Source: Luteitalea sp. TBR-22
GTDB taxonomy: Bacteria > Acidobacteriota > Vicinamibacteria > Vicinamibacterales > Vicinamibacteraceae
DNA length: 64,000 nucleotides
NCBI RefSeq assembly: GCF_016865485.1
Contig: NZ_AP024452.1
Coordinates: 1,634,501-1,698,500 of the forward strand
Direction of reading: 5' to 3'
The notes under the pieces are model-generated. The model was not told the origin of the DNA. It saw nothing but the letters and a program-made list of their open reading frames with translations, and did not search any database. The position numbers and the translations under genes were made by a program. Shown here piece by piece: positions 18,057-25,304 of this stretch. Position 1 is the first letter of the stretch. Every line of letters begins with the position of its first letter.

Positions 18057-20630
18057 ATGCTGACCATTCCCGACCAGACGTGGACCGCGCTCGCCGAGGT
18101 GCTGCAGGTGGAGAAGGCCGTCCTGCAGGCGGTGGCGCAGGTGGAGTCGGGCGGCTCGGGCTTCCTCGACACGCAACCGCCGCGGCCGAAGGTGCTCTTC
18201 GAAGGCCACTACTTCCACAGGCTGACCGGCGGACGGTTCTCCGCGTCGCACCCGACGCTCAGCTTTCCGAAATGGACGCGGAAGTACTACGCCAGGACCG
18301 GACTGGGTGAGTGGGCGCGGCTCGATCAGGCGATCGCGCTCGACCGCGCCGCGGCCCTGCAGTCGGCCAGCTGGGGCGCGTTCCAGATCATGGGCGCGAA
18401 TTTCGCCGACGCCGGGTGCGTCGACGTGGAAGCGTTCGTCACGGCGCAGTGGACCAGCGCCGACACGCAACTGGAGTGCTTCACGCGATTCATCGGGCGC
18501 GCCTGGTACCTCGATCCGCTGCGCGCGAAGGACTGGGCGACCTTCGCCCGCCGGTACAACGGGCCCGGCTACGCCGAGAACCAGTACGACGTGAAGTTGT
18601 CACGTGCCTACGACGCGTGGGTGGCTGCTGCGTCGGCCTCGCCGCGGGGGCACCGGACCATGCAGGGACTGCTGGCGCGCGGCGGCGCGTCACGCCCGCC
18701 GGGCAGGCCGATCGCGCCGTCCTCGTCGGTTGCGACGCGCGCGCCGCTGCTGCGTCTGGTGCGCGCCGATGCGCTCGACCTGCGTGACTGGCCGTACCGA
18801 CCGCGCGTCGGCCAGGCGCCCCCGGCCTCGTGCTGGCCCGCACGCCTGCGTCCCGTCTCGCAGCAGGGGCGATCCAGCGCCTGCACGGGATTCGCGCTGG
18901 CCACCGTGATCGAGTACCTGCTCGACCGCGCCGGGCGCCAGGTCGAGACGATCTCGGGGCACATGCTCTACGACATGGCCCGCCGCTACGACGAGTGGGC
19001 CGACAACGACGCGCAGGATCAGGGGTCGTCGCTGCGTGGCGCGCTGCGCGGCTGGTACTACCACGGCGCGAGCGCCGCCTCGCTCTGGCGTGGCGCGTCG
19101 ATGCCGGGCGCCAGCCTCGACGACGACGACTGGTGGCTCGATGCCGTGAAGCGGCCGCTGGGCGCGTACTTCCGCGTCCAGGCCGACATGGTCCCCGACA
19201 TGCACAGCGCCCTGGCCGAGACCGGTGTGTTGTACGCCAGCGCCCTCACCCACGCCGGCTGGGACGCCCTGCATCACGCCACCGCGACGCCGGTGCCCGC
19301 CACCGTCGAGTCAATCCCGGTGATCGAGCCACGCGAGGGCCTGCCCGACGCCGGGCATGCCTTCGCCATCGTGGGCTACACCGAGCACGGGTTCGTCGTG
19401 CACAACTCCTGGGGTGACCGCTGGGGCGCCGGTGGCTTTGCCATCCTGTCGTACGCCGACTGGCGGCAGAACGCGATGGACTGCTGGGTGGCCCAACTCG
19501 GTGTCGTCACCGACGAGCATCGGGCCGTCGCCGAGGCGCCCACCCTCCGCGTCGATGTCGCCTCCGGACGCGTGGAGCTCTCGAGCAACCCGCAACTGGC
19601 GACCCACGAGATCGCCCCCTTCGTCGTGACCGTGGATGCCGAGGGCCGGTTCTGTACGCGGGGCCGCTTCCGCACCAACGCCGACGACGTCGACCTGCTC
19701 GTCGAGGAGCACCTGCCCCGCGCCTGCGACCGCTGGGGCTGTGCCGACGGCGTCGATGTCGCGATCATCGCGCACGACGGGCTGACCGGCGAGGACGGTG
19801 CGATCGGCCGCGCCCTGCACTGGATCCCGACGATGTACTCGGCGGCCATCCTGCCCGTGTTCCTGCTCTGGGAAACCGATGCCGCCGGCGGCGTGCGCAA
19901 GCTGCTCGAAGCCAAGGTGGCGTCCGACGACGCGCCGGCCAGGCCGATGCCGTGGCGCGCGGTCACGCCGTCGGCGTTGCTGGCCTGGCACGACGAGCGG
20001 ATCGAGGGGCGGCTCCGGCAGCCCGGGCGCGCGCTCTGGCGCGAGGTCCATGACCACGCCGTCGCCATTGCGACGGCCGGGGACGCGGCGTTCCTGACGC
20101 TGGCCGAGCGCCTGCGGGCGCGGGCCCGGCGGCGGTCGCTGCCACCGCTGCGGTTGCACCTGGTGGCGCACTCGGCTGGCGCGCTCGTGGCGACGCATGC
20201 CGTCCCGGAGATCGCCAGGCGACGGCTCGACCTGCGCACCATGTCGCTGATCGCCCCGGCCGTCGGCGTCGAGACGTTCACCAGCGTGGCCGGGCCGGCC
20301 CTCGCGGCCCGCGACGTCCGCCTGCTCGTCGCTCACCTCACCGACGCGGCCGAGCGCAGTGACGCGACGTGCGCACCCTACGGCCGTTCGTTGCTGTGGC
20401 TGGTGTCACGGGTGCTCGAGGAGGAACCGGGCACGCCGTTACTGGGGCTCGAGGCGCACCTGGCGCCAGCGATCCTCGAGCGGGAGTGGGGGAGCCGGAC
20501 GATACGCCAGGCCTCGCCCGGTGGCGTGACGCCGGCCGGGCAGCGCGTCGCGACGGCGACGACGCACGGCAGCCTGCCCGAGGACCCGGCCGTGGTCCAG
20601 GCGATCGTCAGGCACATCAAGGGGGGCTGA
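18057..20630 (+). CDS. Three-enzyme fusion: N-acetylmuramidase, papain-like protease, alpha/beta hydrolase
   Basis: An 857-residue protein without a signal peptide. Residues 1-185 match the endolysin-type N-acetylmuramidase domain (DUF3380): Glu30 in AQVESGGSGF, EGHYFHRLTGGRF, SWGAFQIMGANF, RRYNGPGYAENQYD. Residues ~245-500 form a papain-like C1 peptidase: Gln270 and Cys276 in QQGRSSACTGFA (spacing as in papain), His434 in GHAFAIVGY, Asn450 in HNSWGDRWG. Residues ~540-857 resemble an alpha/beta hydrolase: AIIAHDGL near the first strands, nucleophile elbow AHSAG (Ser706), and a likely catalytic His837 in TTHGSLPEDP. All three sites look intact. The gene follows the kinase gene by 21 bases. Targets could be cell wall, protein and lipid or ester, suggesting a lytic effector; this role is inferred. 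Confidence 0.87.
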   Translation: MLTIPDQTWTALAEVLQVEKAVLQAVAQVESGGSGFLDTQPPRPKVLFEGHYFHRLTGGRFSASHPTLSFPKWTRKYYARTGLGEWARLDQAIALDRAAALQSASWGAFQIMGANFADAGCVDVEAFVTAQWTSADTQLECFTRFIGRAWYLDPLRAKDWATFARRYNGPGYAENQYDVKLSRAYDAWVAAASASPRGHRTMQGLLARGGASRPPGRPIAPSSSVATRAPLLRLVRADALDLRDWPYRPRVGQAPPASCWPARLRPVSQQGRSSACTGFALATVIEYLLDRAGRQVETISGHMLYDMARRYDEWADNDAQDQGSSLRGALRGWYYHGASAASLWRGASMPGASLDDDDWWLDAVKRPLGAYFRVQADMVPDMHSALAETGVLYASALTHAGWDALHHATATPVPATVESIPVIEPREGLPDAGHAFAIVGYTEHGFVVHNSWGDRWGAGGFAILSYADWRQNAMDCWVAQLGVVTDEHRAVAEAPTLRVDVASGRVELSSNPQLATHEIAPFVVTVDAEGRFCTRGRFRTNADDVDLLVEEHLPRACDRWGCADGVDVAIIAHDGLTGEDGAIGRALHWIPTMYSAAILPVFLLWETDAAGGVRKLLEAKVASDDAPARPMPWRAVTPSALLAWHDERIEGRLRQPGRALWREVHDHAVAIATAGDAAFLTLAERLRARARRRSLPPLRLHLVAHSAGALVATHAVPEIARRRLDLRTMSLIAPAVGVETFTSVAGPALAARDVRLLVAHLTDAAERSDATCAPYGRSLLWLVSRVLEEEPGTPLLGLEAHLAPAILEREWGSRTIRQASPGGVTPAGQRVATATTHGSLPEDPAVVQAIVRHIKGG

Positions 20631-20652
20631 CGGCGAGGGCGCCGGCCGCACG

Positions 20653-21546
20653 TCAATCGATGCGTGTGAACGAGATGCCGGCGCCGCCGCCCGGCACGGC
20701 CATCGGGCCCACGGCGAAGCGCTGCGCGCCACGGCCGACGGTGACCGCACGGCCGGAGATGAGCCCCACGCCCGCGCCGAAGATCACGTCGCTGGCGAAG
20801 TGGCGATTGGCCTGCAGTCGCGATGCCGCGACGTAGGTGGCCACCGCGTACGCCGGCGCGCCGACCTTCCAGCCGAAGTGCCGGTGGAGCACGGCGGCGT
20901 TGGCGAACGTGCCCGACGCGTGTCCTGACGGGAACGACCAGTCGGTGCCGTCGGGCCGCGTGCGGTTCACCGAGAGCTTCAGACCCTGCGTGAAGACCGT
21001 GTTCACCAGCTGCGCGCGCACCAGATCGGCGCCGACCACGGCCGCGCGCTCGTGCTTCAGCGCCCGACCGATGCCGTACGTGACCCACGCCCCGCCGAAC
21101 TGCACGGCGAAGCCGCCCAGCACCTTGCCCGGTCCGAGGACGGTGGCCAGCGTGGGCGACGACGAGAAGTACTCGGTGATGCGGTAGTCGTACGGGTGGA
21201 TCAGCGCTGCCGAAGCGCTTGCGGTCAGCATGATGACCGCGTTGTCCACCGAGGCGGTCTGCCGCAGGTCGCCGCGCAGGCTCGTGACGAGCGAGGCCAT
21301 CGACGGCATCCGGAGGGGCCTGCCTGGCGCAACGGCCGTCGTGTCGCCGGCCGCCGAAGCCGCCGTGGTCGCATCAGCCGGCGCCGCGTCCCCGTCGGTG
21401 GTGGCCGGCGAGATCGACGTCGCCGGCGTTGCCGCGTTGCCGCCGACGTCGGCGACGGTCGCGACCACCGGCGCATCCTGGGCGCTGGCCACGACGGGGC
21501 ACGACGCAAACAGGGCGGCGAGGACGAGGACGTGTCGGTGTCGCAT
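20653..21546 (-). CDS. Secreted PAP2-family phosphatase
   Basis: A 297-residue protein with signal peptide MRHRHVLVLAALFASCPVVASA, then an Ala/Thr/Asp-rich linker (~25-75) and a PAP2 phosphatase domain. The three phosphatase motifs are complete: KLSVNRTRP (KxxxxxxRP), FPSGHAS (PSGH) and SRLQANRHFASD (SRxxxxxHxxxD). The family removes phosphate from lipids such as undecaprenyl diphosphate or phosphatidate in the envelope. It converges on the three-enzyme fusion gene, with 22 bases between their stops, and diverges from the SGNH gene at 21780. Confidence 0.9.
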   Translation of the reverse strand: MRHRHVLVLAALFASCPVVASAQDAPVVATVADVGGNAATPATSISPATTDGDAAPADATTAASAAGDTTAVAPGRPLRMPSMASLVTSLRGDLRQTASVDNAVIMLTASASAALIHPYDYRITEYFSSSPTLATVLGPGKVLGGFAVQFGGAWVTYGIGRALKHERAAVVGADLVRAQLVNTVFTQGLKLSVNRTRPDGTDWSFPSGHASGTFANAAVLHRHFGWKVGAPAYAVATYVAASRLQANRHFASDVIFGAGVGLISGRAVTVGRGAQRFAVGPMAVPGGGAGISFTRID

Positions 21547-21707
21547 GAACGGGGAGCCTCGTCACTCTACCTCATCGGGGGCGTCGTGCACCACAGGGAG
21601 CCGTCACCGGTTGTGCGATCGAAGGCTGACCATCGTTAGGGATGGATGGCGGGGGAGTGGACGTTCGCGCGTCCAGCCGCCTGGCTCGCGCCAGGCGTGC
21701 CGCATGT

Positions 21708-21738
21708 CACGCGTGCCAGGGGAGAGCTGGCACGCGTG
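21708..21738. promoter_or_regulatory. Perfect 12-base inverted repeat upstream of the SGNH gene
   Basis: CACGCGTGCCAG (21708-21719) is repeated exactly in inverse at 21727-21738 with a 7-base spacer, 41 bases before the ATG at 21780. Shorter TGGCRCG copies surround it. It could be a two-fold operator or an mRNA hairpin; no T-run follows. The rest of the 233-base divergent region holds nothing I recognise. Confidence 0.45.
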
Positions 21739-21779
21739 GCGCGGCACATCTGGCGCGGCGCGTGCCATGATGCGGCACC

Positions 21780-22514
21780 ATGGCCACATCCCCTCGACTG
21801 GCAGCCTCGCTGGCGCTGCTGCTCACGGTGCTGGCATGCGCGTCGCCACGCGCCGAGGCGCAGGCCGCGCTGGCGCCTGCCACGCCCCAGCCCCTCGACC
21901 TCAGTCGCTTCGAGAAGGACATCCTCGCATTCGAGGCCGCCGATCGCGCGACGCCTCCGCCGCAGGGGGCCATCCTGTTCGTCGGCAGCAGCATCTTCCG
22001 CCTGTGGAAGGATCTGCCCACGCAGATGGCGCCGCTGCCGGTCATCAACCGTGCCTTCGGCGGGTCGCGCACCCCCGAGCAGCTGCACTACTTCGAGCGC
22101 ATCGTCCTGCCCTATCGGCCGCGCGTCATCGTGTACTACTGCGGCAGCAACGACGTGAACGCCGGCGAGACCGCCCAAGCCATCGCCGCGCGCGTCGAGC
22201 AGTTCTCGGAGCGGGTGCGGACGGCCCTGCCGGGCACGCGCGTGTACTTCGCCTCGATCATCAAGGCGCCCCAGAAGCGCGATCGCTGGGACGTGGTCGA
22301 CCGCGCCAACGCGCTGGTGCGCGCCCATGCCGACACGGCACCGGGTCGTGGCTACATCGACCTCAATCCGGCGCTGCAGGACGAGCGGGGCGAGCCGCTG
22401 ATGGACCTCTATCTCGCCGACCGGTTGCACTACCTGCCGCCGGCCTACGAGCGCATCTCGGCCGTCGTCAAGCCGGTCGTCGCGCAGGCCTGGAGCGAGG
22501 TGGCACGGCCCTGA
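21780..22514 (+). CDS. Secreted SGNH/GDSL-type hydrolase (paralogue of the 13066 gene)
   Basis: A 244-residue protein with signal peptide MATSPRLAASLALLLTVLACASPRAEA. SGNH blocks: GAILFVGSSIFRLW (Ser), NRAFGGSRTPEQ (Gly), VIVYYCGSNDVNAGE (Asn) and LADRLHYLPPAYE (Asp/His). The Ala/Cys pattern near residue 20 could also fit a lipoprotein, but no good lipobox is present. Block order and the FEKDILAFEAADRATPPP linker mirror the 13066 gene (WAKEIAAFEAEDATRPFP), showing a shared ancestor. It is probably an exported esterase or deacetylase. Confidence 0.9.
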   Translation: MATSPRLAASLALLLTVLACASPRAEAQAALAPATPQPLDLSRFEKDILAFEAADRATPPPQGAILFVGSSIFRLWKDLPTQMAPLPVINRAFGGSRTPEQLHYFERIVLPYRPRVIVYYCGSNDVNAGETAQAIAARVEQFSERVRTALPGTRVYFASIIKAPQKRDRWDVVDRANALVRAHADTAPGRGYIDLNPALQDERGEPLMDLYLADRLHYLPPAYERISAVVKPVVAQAWSEVARP

Positions 22515-22530
22515 TCTGGCCGCCGCGATG

Positions 22531-22551
22531 CCCGACACCCGACACCTGAGG
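22531..22551. repeat. Short heptamer array CCCGACA x2
   Basis: CCCGACA, CCCGACA, CCTGAGG, directly before the TTG start at 22560. The same CCCGACA unit appears twice near 37635-37653. Confidence 0.4.
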
Positions 22552-22559
22552 CCGTCGCC

Positions 22560-23411
22560 TTGCATGCCGACACCGACCGGCCTTCCCTGAGCGCCTGGTG
22601 GCGCACGGCATGCCTGGCGCTCTGCGTGGTTGCCGGCGGCGTCCCCGTCGTCGCGCCGGCCACTGCGGGCCTGGCGGGCGCGCCTGACCAGTCGGCCCCG
22701 GCACCCTCGCTGGCGGTCTCGCGACAACTGCGCGACATGATGACGCCGGCCGGACGCGTGCGTTTCGACCTCTACCGGCCCGCGACCTTGCCCGCCGGGC
22801 CGCGTCCGCTCGTCGTCGTCGCGCACGGGTTCTGGCGCAGTCGTGCGCAGATGGCCGGCTGGGGGCGACACCTCGCCACGCAGGGCTACGTCGTCGCCGT
22901 CCCCGACCTGCCGGCGTGGTCCGATCACGCGCGCAACGGCCGCGCCCTGCAGGCCCTCGTCGCCTCGCTGCTGGCGTGGCCGCCGGATGCGGTGCCGATG
23001 GACCGGGCCCGCGTGGCGCTCGTGGGGTTCTCGGCCGGAGGGCTGGCGGCGCTGCTGGCCGCCGCCGACGATCCGAGCGTCCTCGTGTGGGTCGGACTCG
23101 ACCCCGTGGATCGCGATGGGCTGGGGGTGCGGGCCGCGGCGCGCCTGCGCGCTCGTGCCGTGGTACTGCAGGCCGAGCCCTCGGCGTGCAACGGGAGGGG
23201 CAACGCCCGCAGCCTCGTCGCGGCGCTGGGAGATCGGGTCGAGGTGATCCGCATCCCGGGGGCGACCCACGTCGACGCCGAGTGGCCGACCAGCCTCGCG
23301 GCACGTGCCGCGTGCGGCGGGACCGATGCGGGGCGACGCCAGGCGTTCGTGCAGGCGGCCACCGATGCCCTGGAGCGCGCGTTCGGTGCACCGTCGGGCG
23401 CCCGGCCCTGA
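22560..23411 (+). CDS. Secreted alpha/beta hydrolase (dienelactone hydrolase/chlorophyllase-like)
   Basis: A 283-residue protein that starts at a TTG. It has a signal-type segment (WWRTACLALCVVAGGVPVVA) and an alpha/beta hydrolase fold: LVVVAHGFWRSRAQM (oxyanion strand), nucleophile elbow GFSAGG (Ser), acid region VGLDPVDRDG and the late GATHVDAEWP with the probable His. Related enzymes hydrolyse ester or lactone bonds. It is co-directional with the SGNH gene 45 bases upstream, so both may be exported esterases of one operon. The TTG start is the only in-frame option before the signal. Confidence 0.83.
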   Translation: MHADTDRPSLSAWWRTACLALCVVAGGVPVVAPATAGLAGAPDQSAPAPSLAVSRQLRDMMTPAGRVRFDLYRPATLPAGPRPLVVVAHGFWRSRAQMAGWGRHLATQGYVVAVPDLPAWSDHARNGRALQALVASLLAWPPDAVPMDRARVALVGFSAGGLAALLAAADDPSVLVWVGLDPVDRDGLGVRAAARLRARAVVLQAEPSACNGRGNARSLVAALGDRVEVIRIPGATHVDAEWPTSLAARAACGGTDAGRRQAFVQAATDALERAFGAPSGARP

Positions 23412-23424
23412 GCGTTCGGCCGCC

Positions 23425-24195
23425 TCAGGCCTTGCTGACCCTCAGCACGGCGAGGTAGCCGCGAAACAGCACCGGCCGCGCGCGCTGCCCGAAGGCGCCG
23501 GGGATCGTCGCCCCGCACCACGCGCGGATGTCGTCGACGACGGCGCCTCGTCCCACCGCGTCCCGCACGTTGGTCTCGGTGAGCATGTAATCGACGAAGA
23601 AGTCGGGGGTGAGCGTGATCGGGATGGCGAAGTCCTCGCCGCGCTCGACGCGGAAGCCGCGCGCCCGCTCGGCCAGGATGGACGGCGAGAGCGGCGTGGC
23701 CTGCCCGGCCGGGTAGGGATGCCGCGTCGTGAACGTCTCGAACCACGATTCGAGGCCGTCGCCGTCGGCGAAGCTGCGGGCGGTGGCGAAGTCGTACACG
23801 GCCAGGCAGCCGCCGGGAGCGAGCACGCGCCGCGCCTCCGGCCAGACGGCCTCGAGATCACGTGCGTAGTTGAGCGACCCCGCGGCGGCCAGCAGGTCGA
23901 CCGAGCCGGTCTGGAAGGGCATGGCCTCGGCGGCCGCGGCGACGAATGACAGATCGGGGTGCAGGCGACGCGCGGTGCGGACCATCGCCTCGGCCGGGTC
24001 GAACCCCACGCACGTGGTCGCGAGGGTCCGCAGCGGCTGCGTCGAGAGCCCGGCGCCGCACCCCACGTCCACGGCCACGTCGTGTCGCCGACCGGCGAGC
24101 CAGTCGTGCAACAGGGCGAGGACCCGGGGGTGGACGGGCGGTCGCGCGGCGGCGTACCCGGCGGCCATGCGAACGTCGCTGAACGGGTTGGTCAT
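23425..24195 (-). CDS. Class I SAM-dependent methyltransferase (UbiE-like)
   Basis: A 256-residue methyltransferase starting MTNPFSDVRMAAGYAAARPP. Motif I is VAVDVGCGAGLSTQPL, the acidic motif is CVGFDPAEAMV, then LSFVAAAAEAMPF, and motif IV is DLLAAAGSLNYA. The C-terminal half (ITLTPDFFVDYMLTETNVRDAV) is of the type seen in ubiquinone/menaquinone-like and trans-aconitate methyltransferases. It stands alone: the neighbour at 23411 is convergent and DUF892 lies 158 bases upstream on the same strand. That 158-base gap (24196-24353) holds nothing clear. The substrate is unknown. Confidence 0.88.
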   Translation of the reverse strand: MTNPFSDVRMAAGYAAARPPVHPRVLALLHDWLAGRRHDVAVDVGCGAGLSTQPLRTLATTCVGFDPAEAMVRTARRLHPDLSFVAAAAEAMPFQTGSVDLLAAAGSLNYARDLEAVWPEARRVLAPGGCLAVYDFATARSFADGDGLESWFETFTTRHPYPAGQATPLSPSILAERARGFRVERGEDFAIPITLTPDFFVDYMLTETNVRDAVGRGAVVDDIRAWCGATIPGAFGQRARPVLFRGYLAVLRVSKA

Positions 24196-24353
24196 GCACG
24201 CGGATTGTAGGGCAGCCGCGTCGCACCCTGCCCAGCGTTTCTGCACCGACGGCAGCCACACCGCGGGAGGGGCGGGTGCGCGGCAGATGGCACGGCGCGG
24301 GAGGTCCTGCTCCCGCGCCCCATGCGGGCACGGCGGGCGCTGGCCCGCCGATC

Positions 24354-25058
24354 CTAGCGCTTGCGTGCGCCGGTCGCCTTCGCGCCGCGAGCGCTGGTCC
24401 GGCTCGTGGTGCTGCGCGACGTGCTGCGTCCGCCGCCGCGGGTCGTCGCCGCCGCGACCGTGCGCCCCGACGCCCCGGTCCCGGTCGCGCGCCGGCCGCC
24501 CGTCGCGGAGCGTCCCTGCGGCTCGGCCTGGGCCTCCTCGGCTTCCGACTCGTCGTCGGTCGAGCTCGAGGCGGCGTCGCGGTTGATGCCCCCTTCGGCG
24601 ATCGCCGTCAGCTTCTCGTCGGTGGCCTTCTCCTCGTCGAGCGTCTCGCGCAGCAGGCGAGCCGCCTCGTCGTGGCCCATCGCCTCGGCCCACGCCACGA
24701 GCGTGCCGTACGCGGCCATCTCGTAGTGCTCGACGCGTTGTGCCGAGGCAATCAGCAGCGCGTCCATGGTGGCGTCCTCGGTCTCTTCCTCGAGCGCGCT
24801 CTTGGCTTCCTCGAGGATGCCGGCCATGCCGTCGCAGTGCTTGCCGCGGGGCTTCTCGCCGAGGCTCTCGAACACCCGCGTCAGGCGTTCGACCTGCGCC
24901 TTGGTCTCCTGGATGTGCTGCTCGAAGGCGGCGCGCAGTTGCGGGGAACTGGCAGCCTTGGCGACGCGGGGAAGGGCCCGCGTGATCTGCTTCTCGGCGT
25001 CGAACGCGTCGCGCAGCTCGTCGAGGAAGGCGTCGTGAAGGGATCCTGACATCGGCAT
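24354..25058 (-). CDS. DUF892 ferritin-like protein (YciE/YciF family) with a basic C-terminal tail
   Basis: A 234-residue protein. Residues ~5-165 are a ferritin-like four-helix bundle of the DUF892/YciF type: HDAFLDELRDAFDAEKQIT, then FEQHIQETKAQVERL, IASAQRVEHYEMAAYGTL and ETLDEEKATDEKL, which carry the Glu/His metal ligands. The last ~55 residues form a low-complexity Ser/Thr/Arg/Gly/Lys tail that is absent from the usual ~165-residue family length. It could bind DNA, as tails of Dps and histone-like proteins do. The ATG has AAGGAG at good spacing, and a sigma-54 promoter core lies 50 bases upstream. Family members are stress-induced. Confidence 0.88.
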   Translation of the reverse strand: MPMSGSLHDAFLDELRDAFDAEKQITRALPRVAKAASSPQLRAAFEQHIQETKAQVERLTRVFESLGEKPRGKHCDGMAGILEEAKSALEEETEDATMDALLIASAQRVEHYEMAAYGTLVAWAEAMGHDEAARLLRETLDEEKATDEKLTAIAEGGINRDAASSSTDDESEAEEAQAEPQGRSATGGRRATGTGASGRTVAAATTRGGGRSTSRSTTSRTSARGAKATGARKR

Positions 25059-25107
25059 TGTCTCGTGCTCCTTGGGGAATGAACCTCGGAGGTTCGAGCA
25101 CTGCCAC

Positions 25108-25123
25108 TGCAAGGCCGGAGCCA
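25108..25123 (-). promoter_or_regulatory. Candidate sigma-54 promoter of the DUF892 gene
   Basis: The minus strand reads TGGCTCCGGCCTTGCA, an exact TGGC-N7-TTGCA core. The predicted start is about 25097, leaving a 39-base leader with an AAGGAG ribosome site before ATG 25058. Geometry and orientation are both as expected for RpoN control. The activator is not evident nearby, although a hybrid histidine kinase is divergent. Confidence 0.5.
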
Positions 25124-25304
25124 AGCGGCGCGGGGCGACAAAAGGTACGGGAAAGGAGCCGCCGACGGATGCGGCGTCGTCCTGATCGGCTACAGGATGT
25201 CGGCGCGTGCAGCAGCGGCATCCCGGCGCGCGGGCCCTTCAAGCCGATCCACCGCGCGCCGATTCCGATCACAGGCCGTCGTCCTCCGCGCGCCGGCGCC
25301 GCGC

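Noticed and set aside
18057-20630. Prophage lysis gene, from the endolysin-type muramidase domain
   Set aside because: No holin, tail, capsid, integrase or terminase genes surround it. The neighbours are a sigma factor, a kinase and a PAP2 phosphatase, and the fusion continues with protease and hydrolase domains.
15119-20630. Type VI secretion or contractile-injection effector cluster
   Set aside because: No sheath, baseplate, VgrG, Hcp or PAAR genes occur in the window, so a delivery apparatus cannot be supported here.
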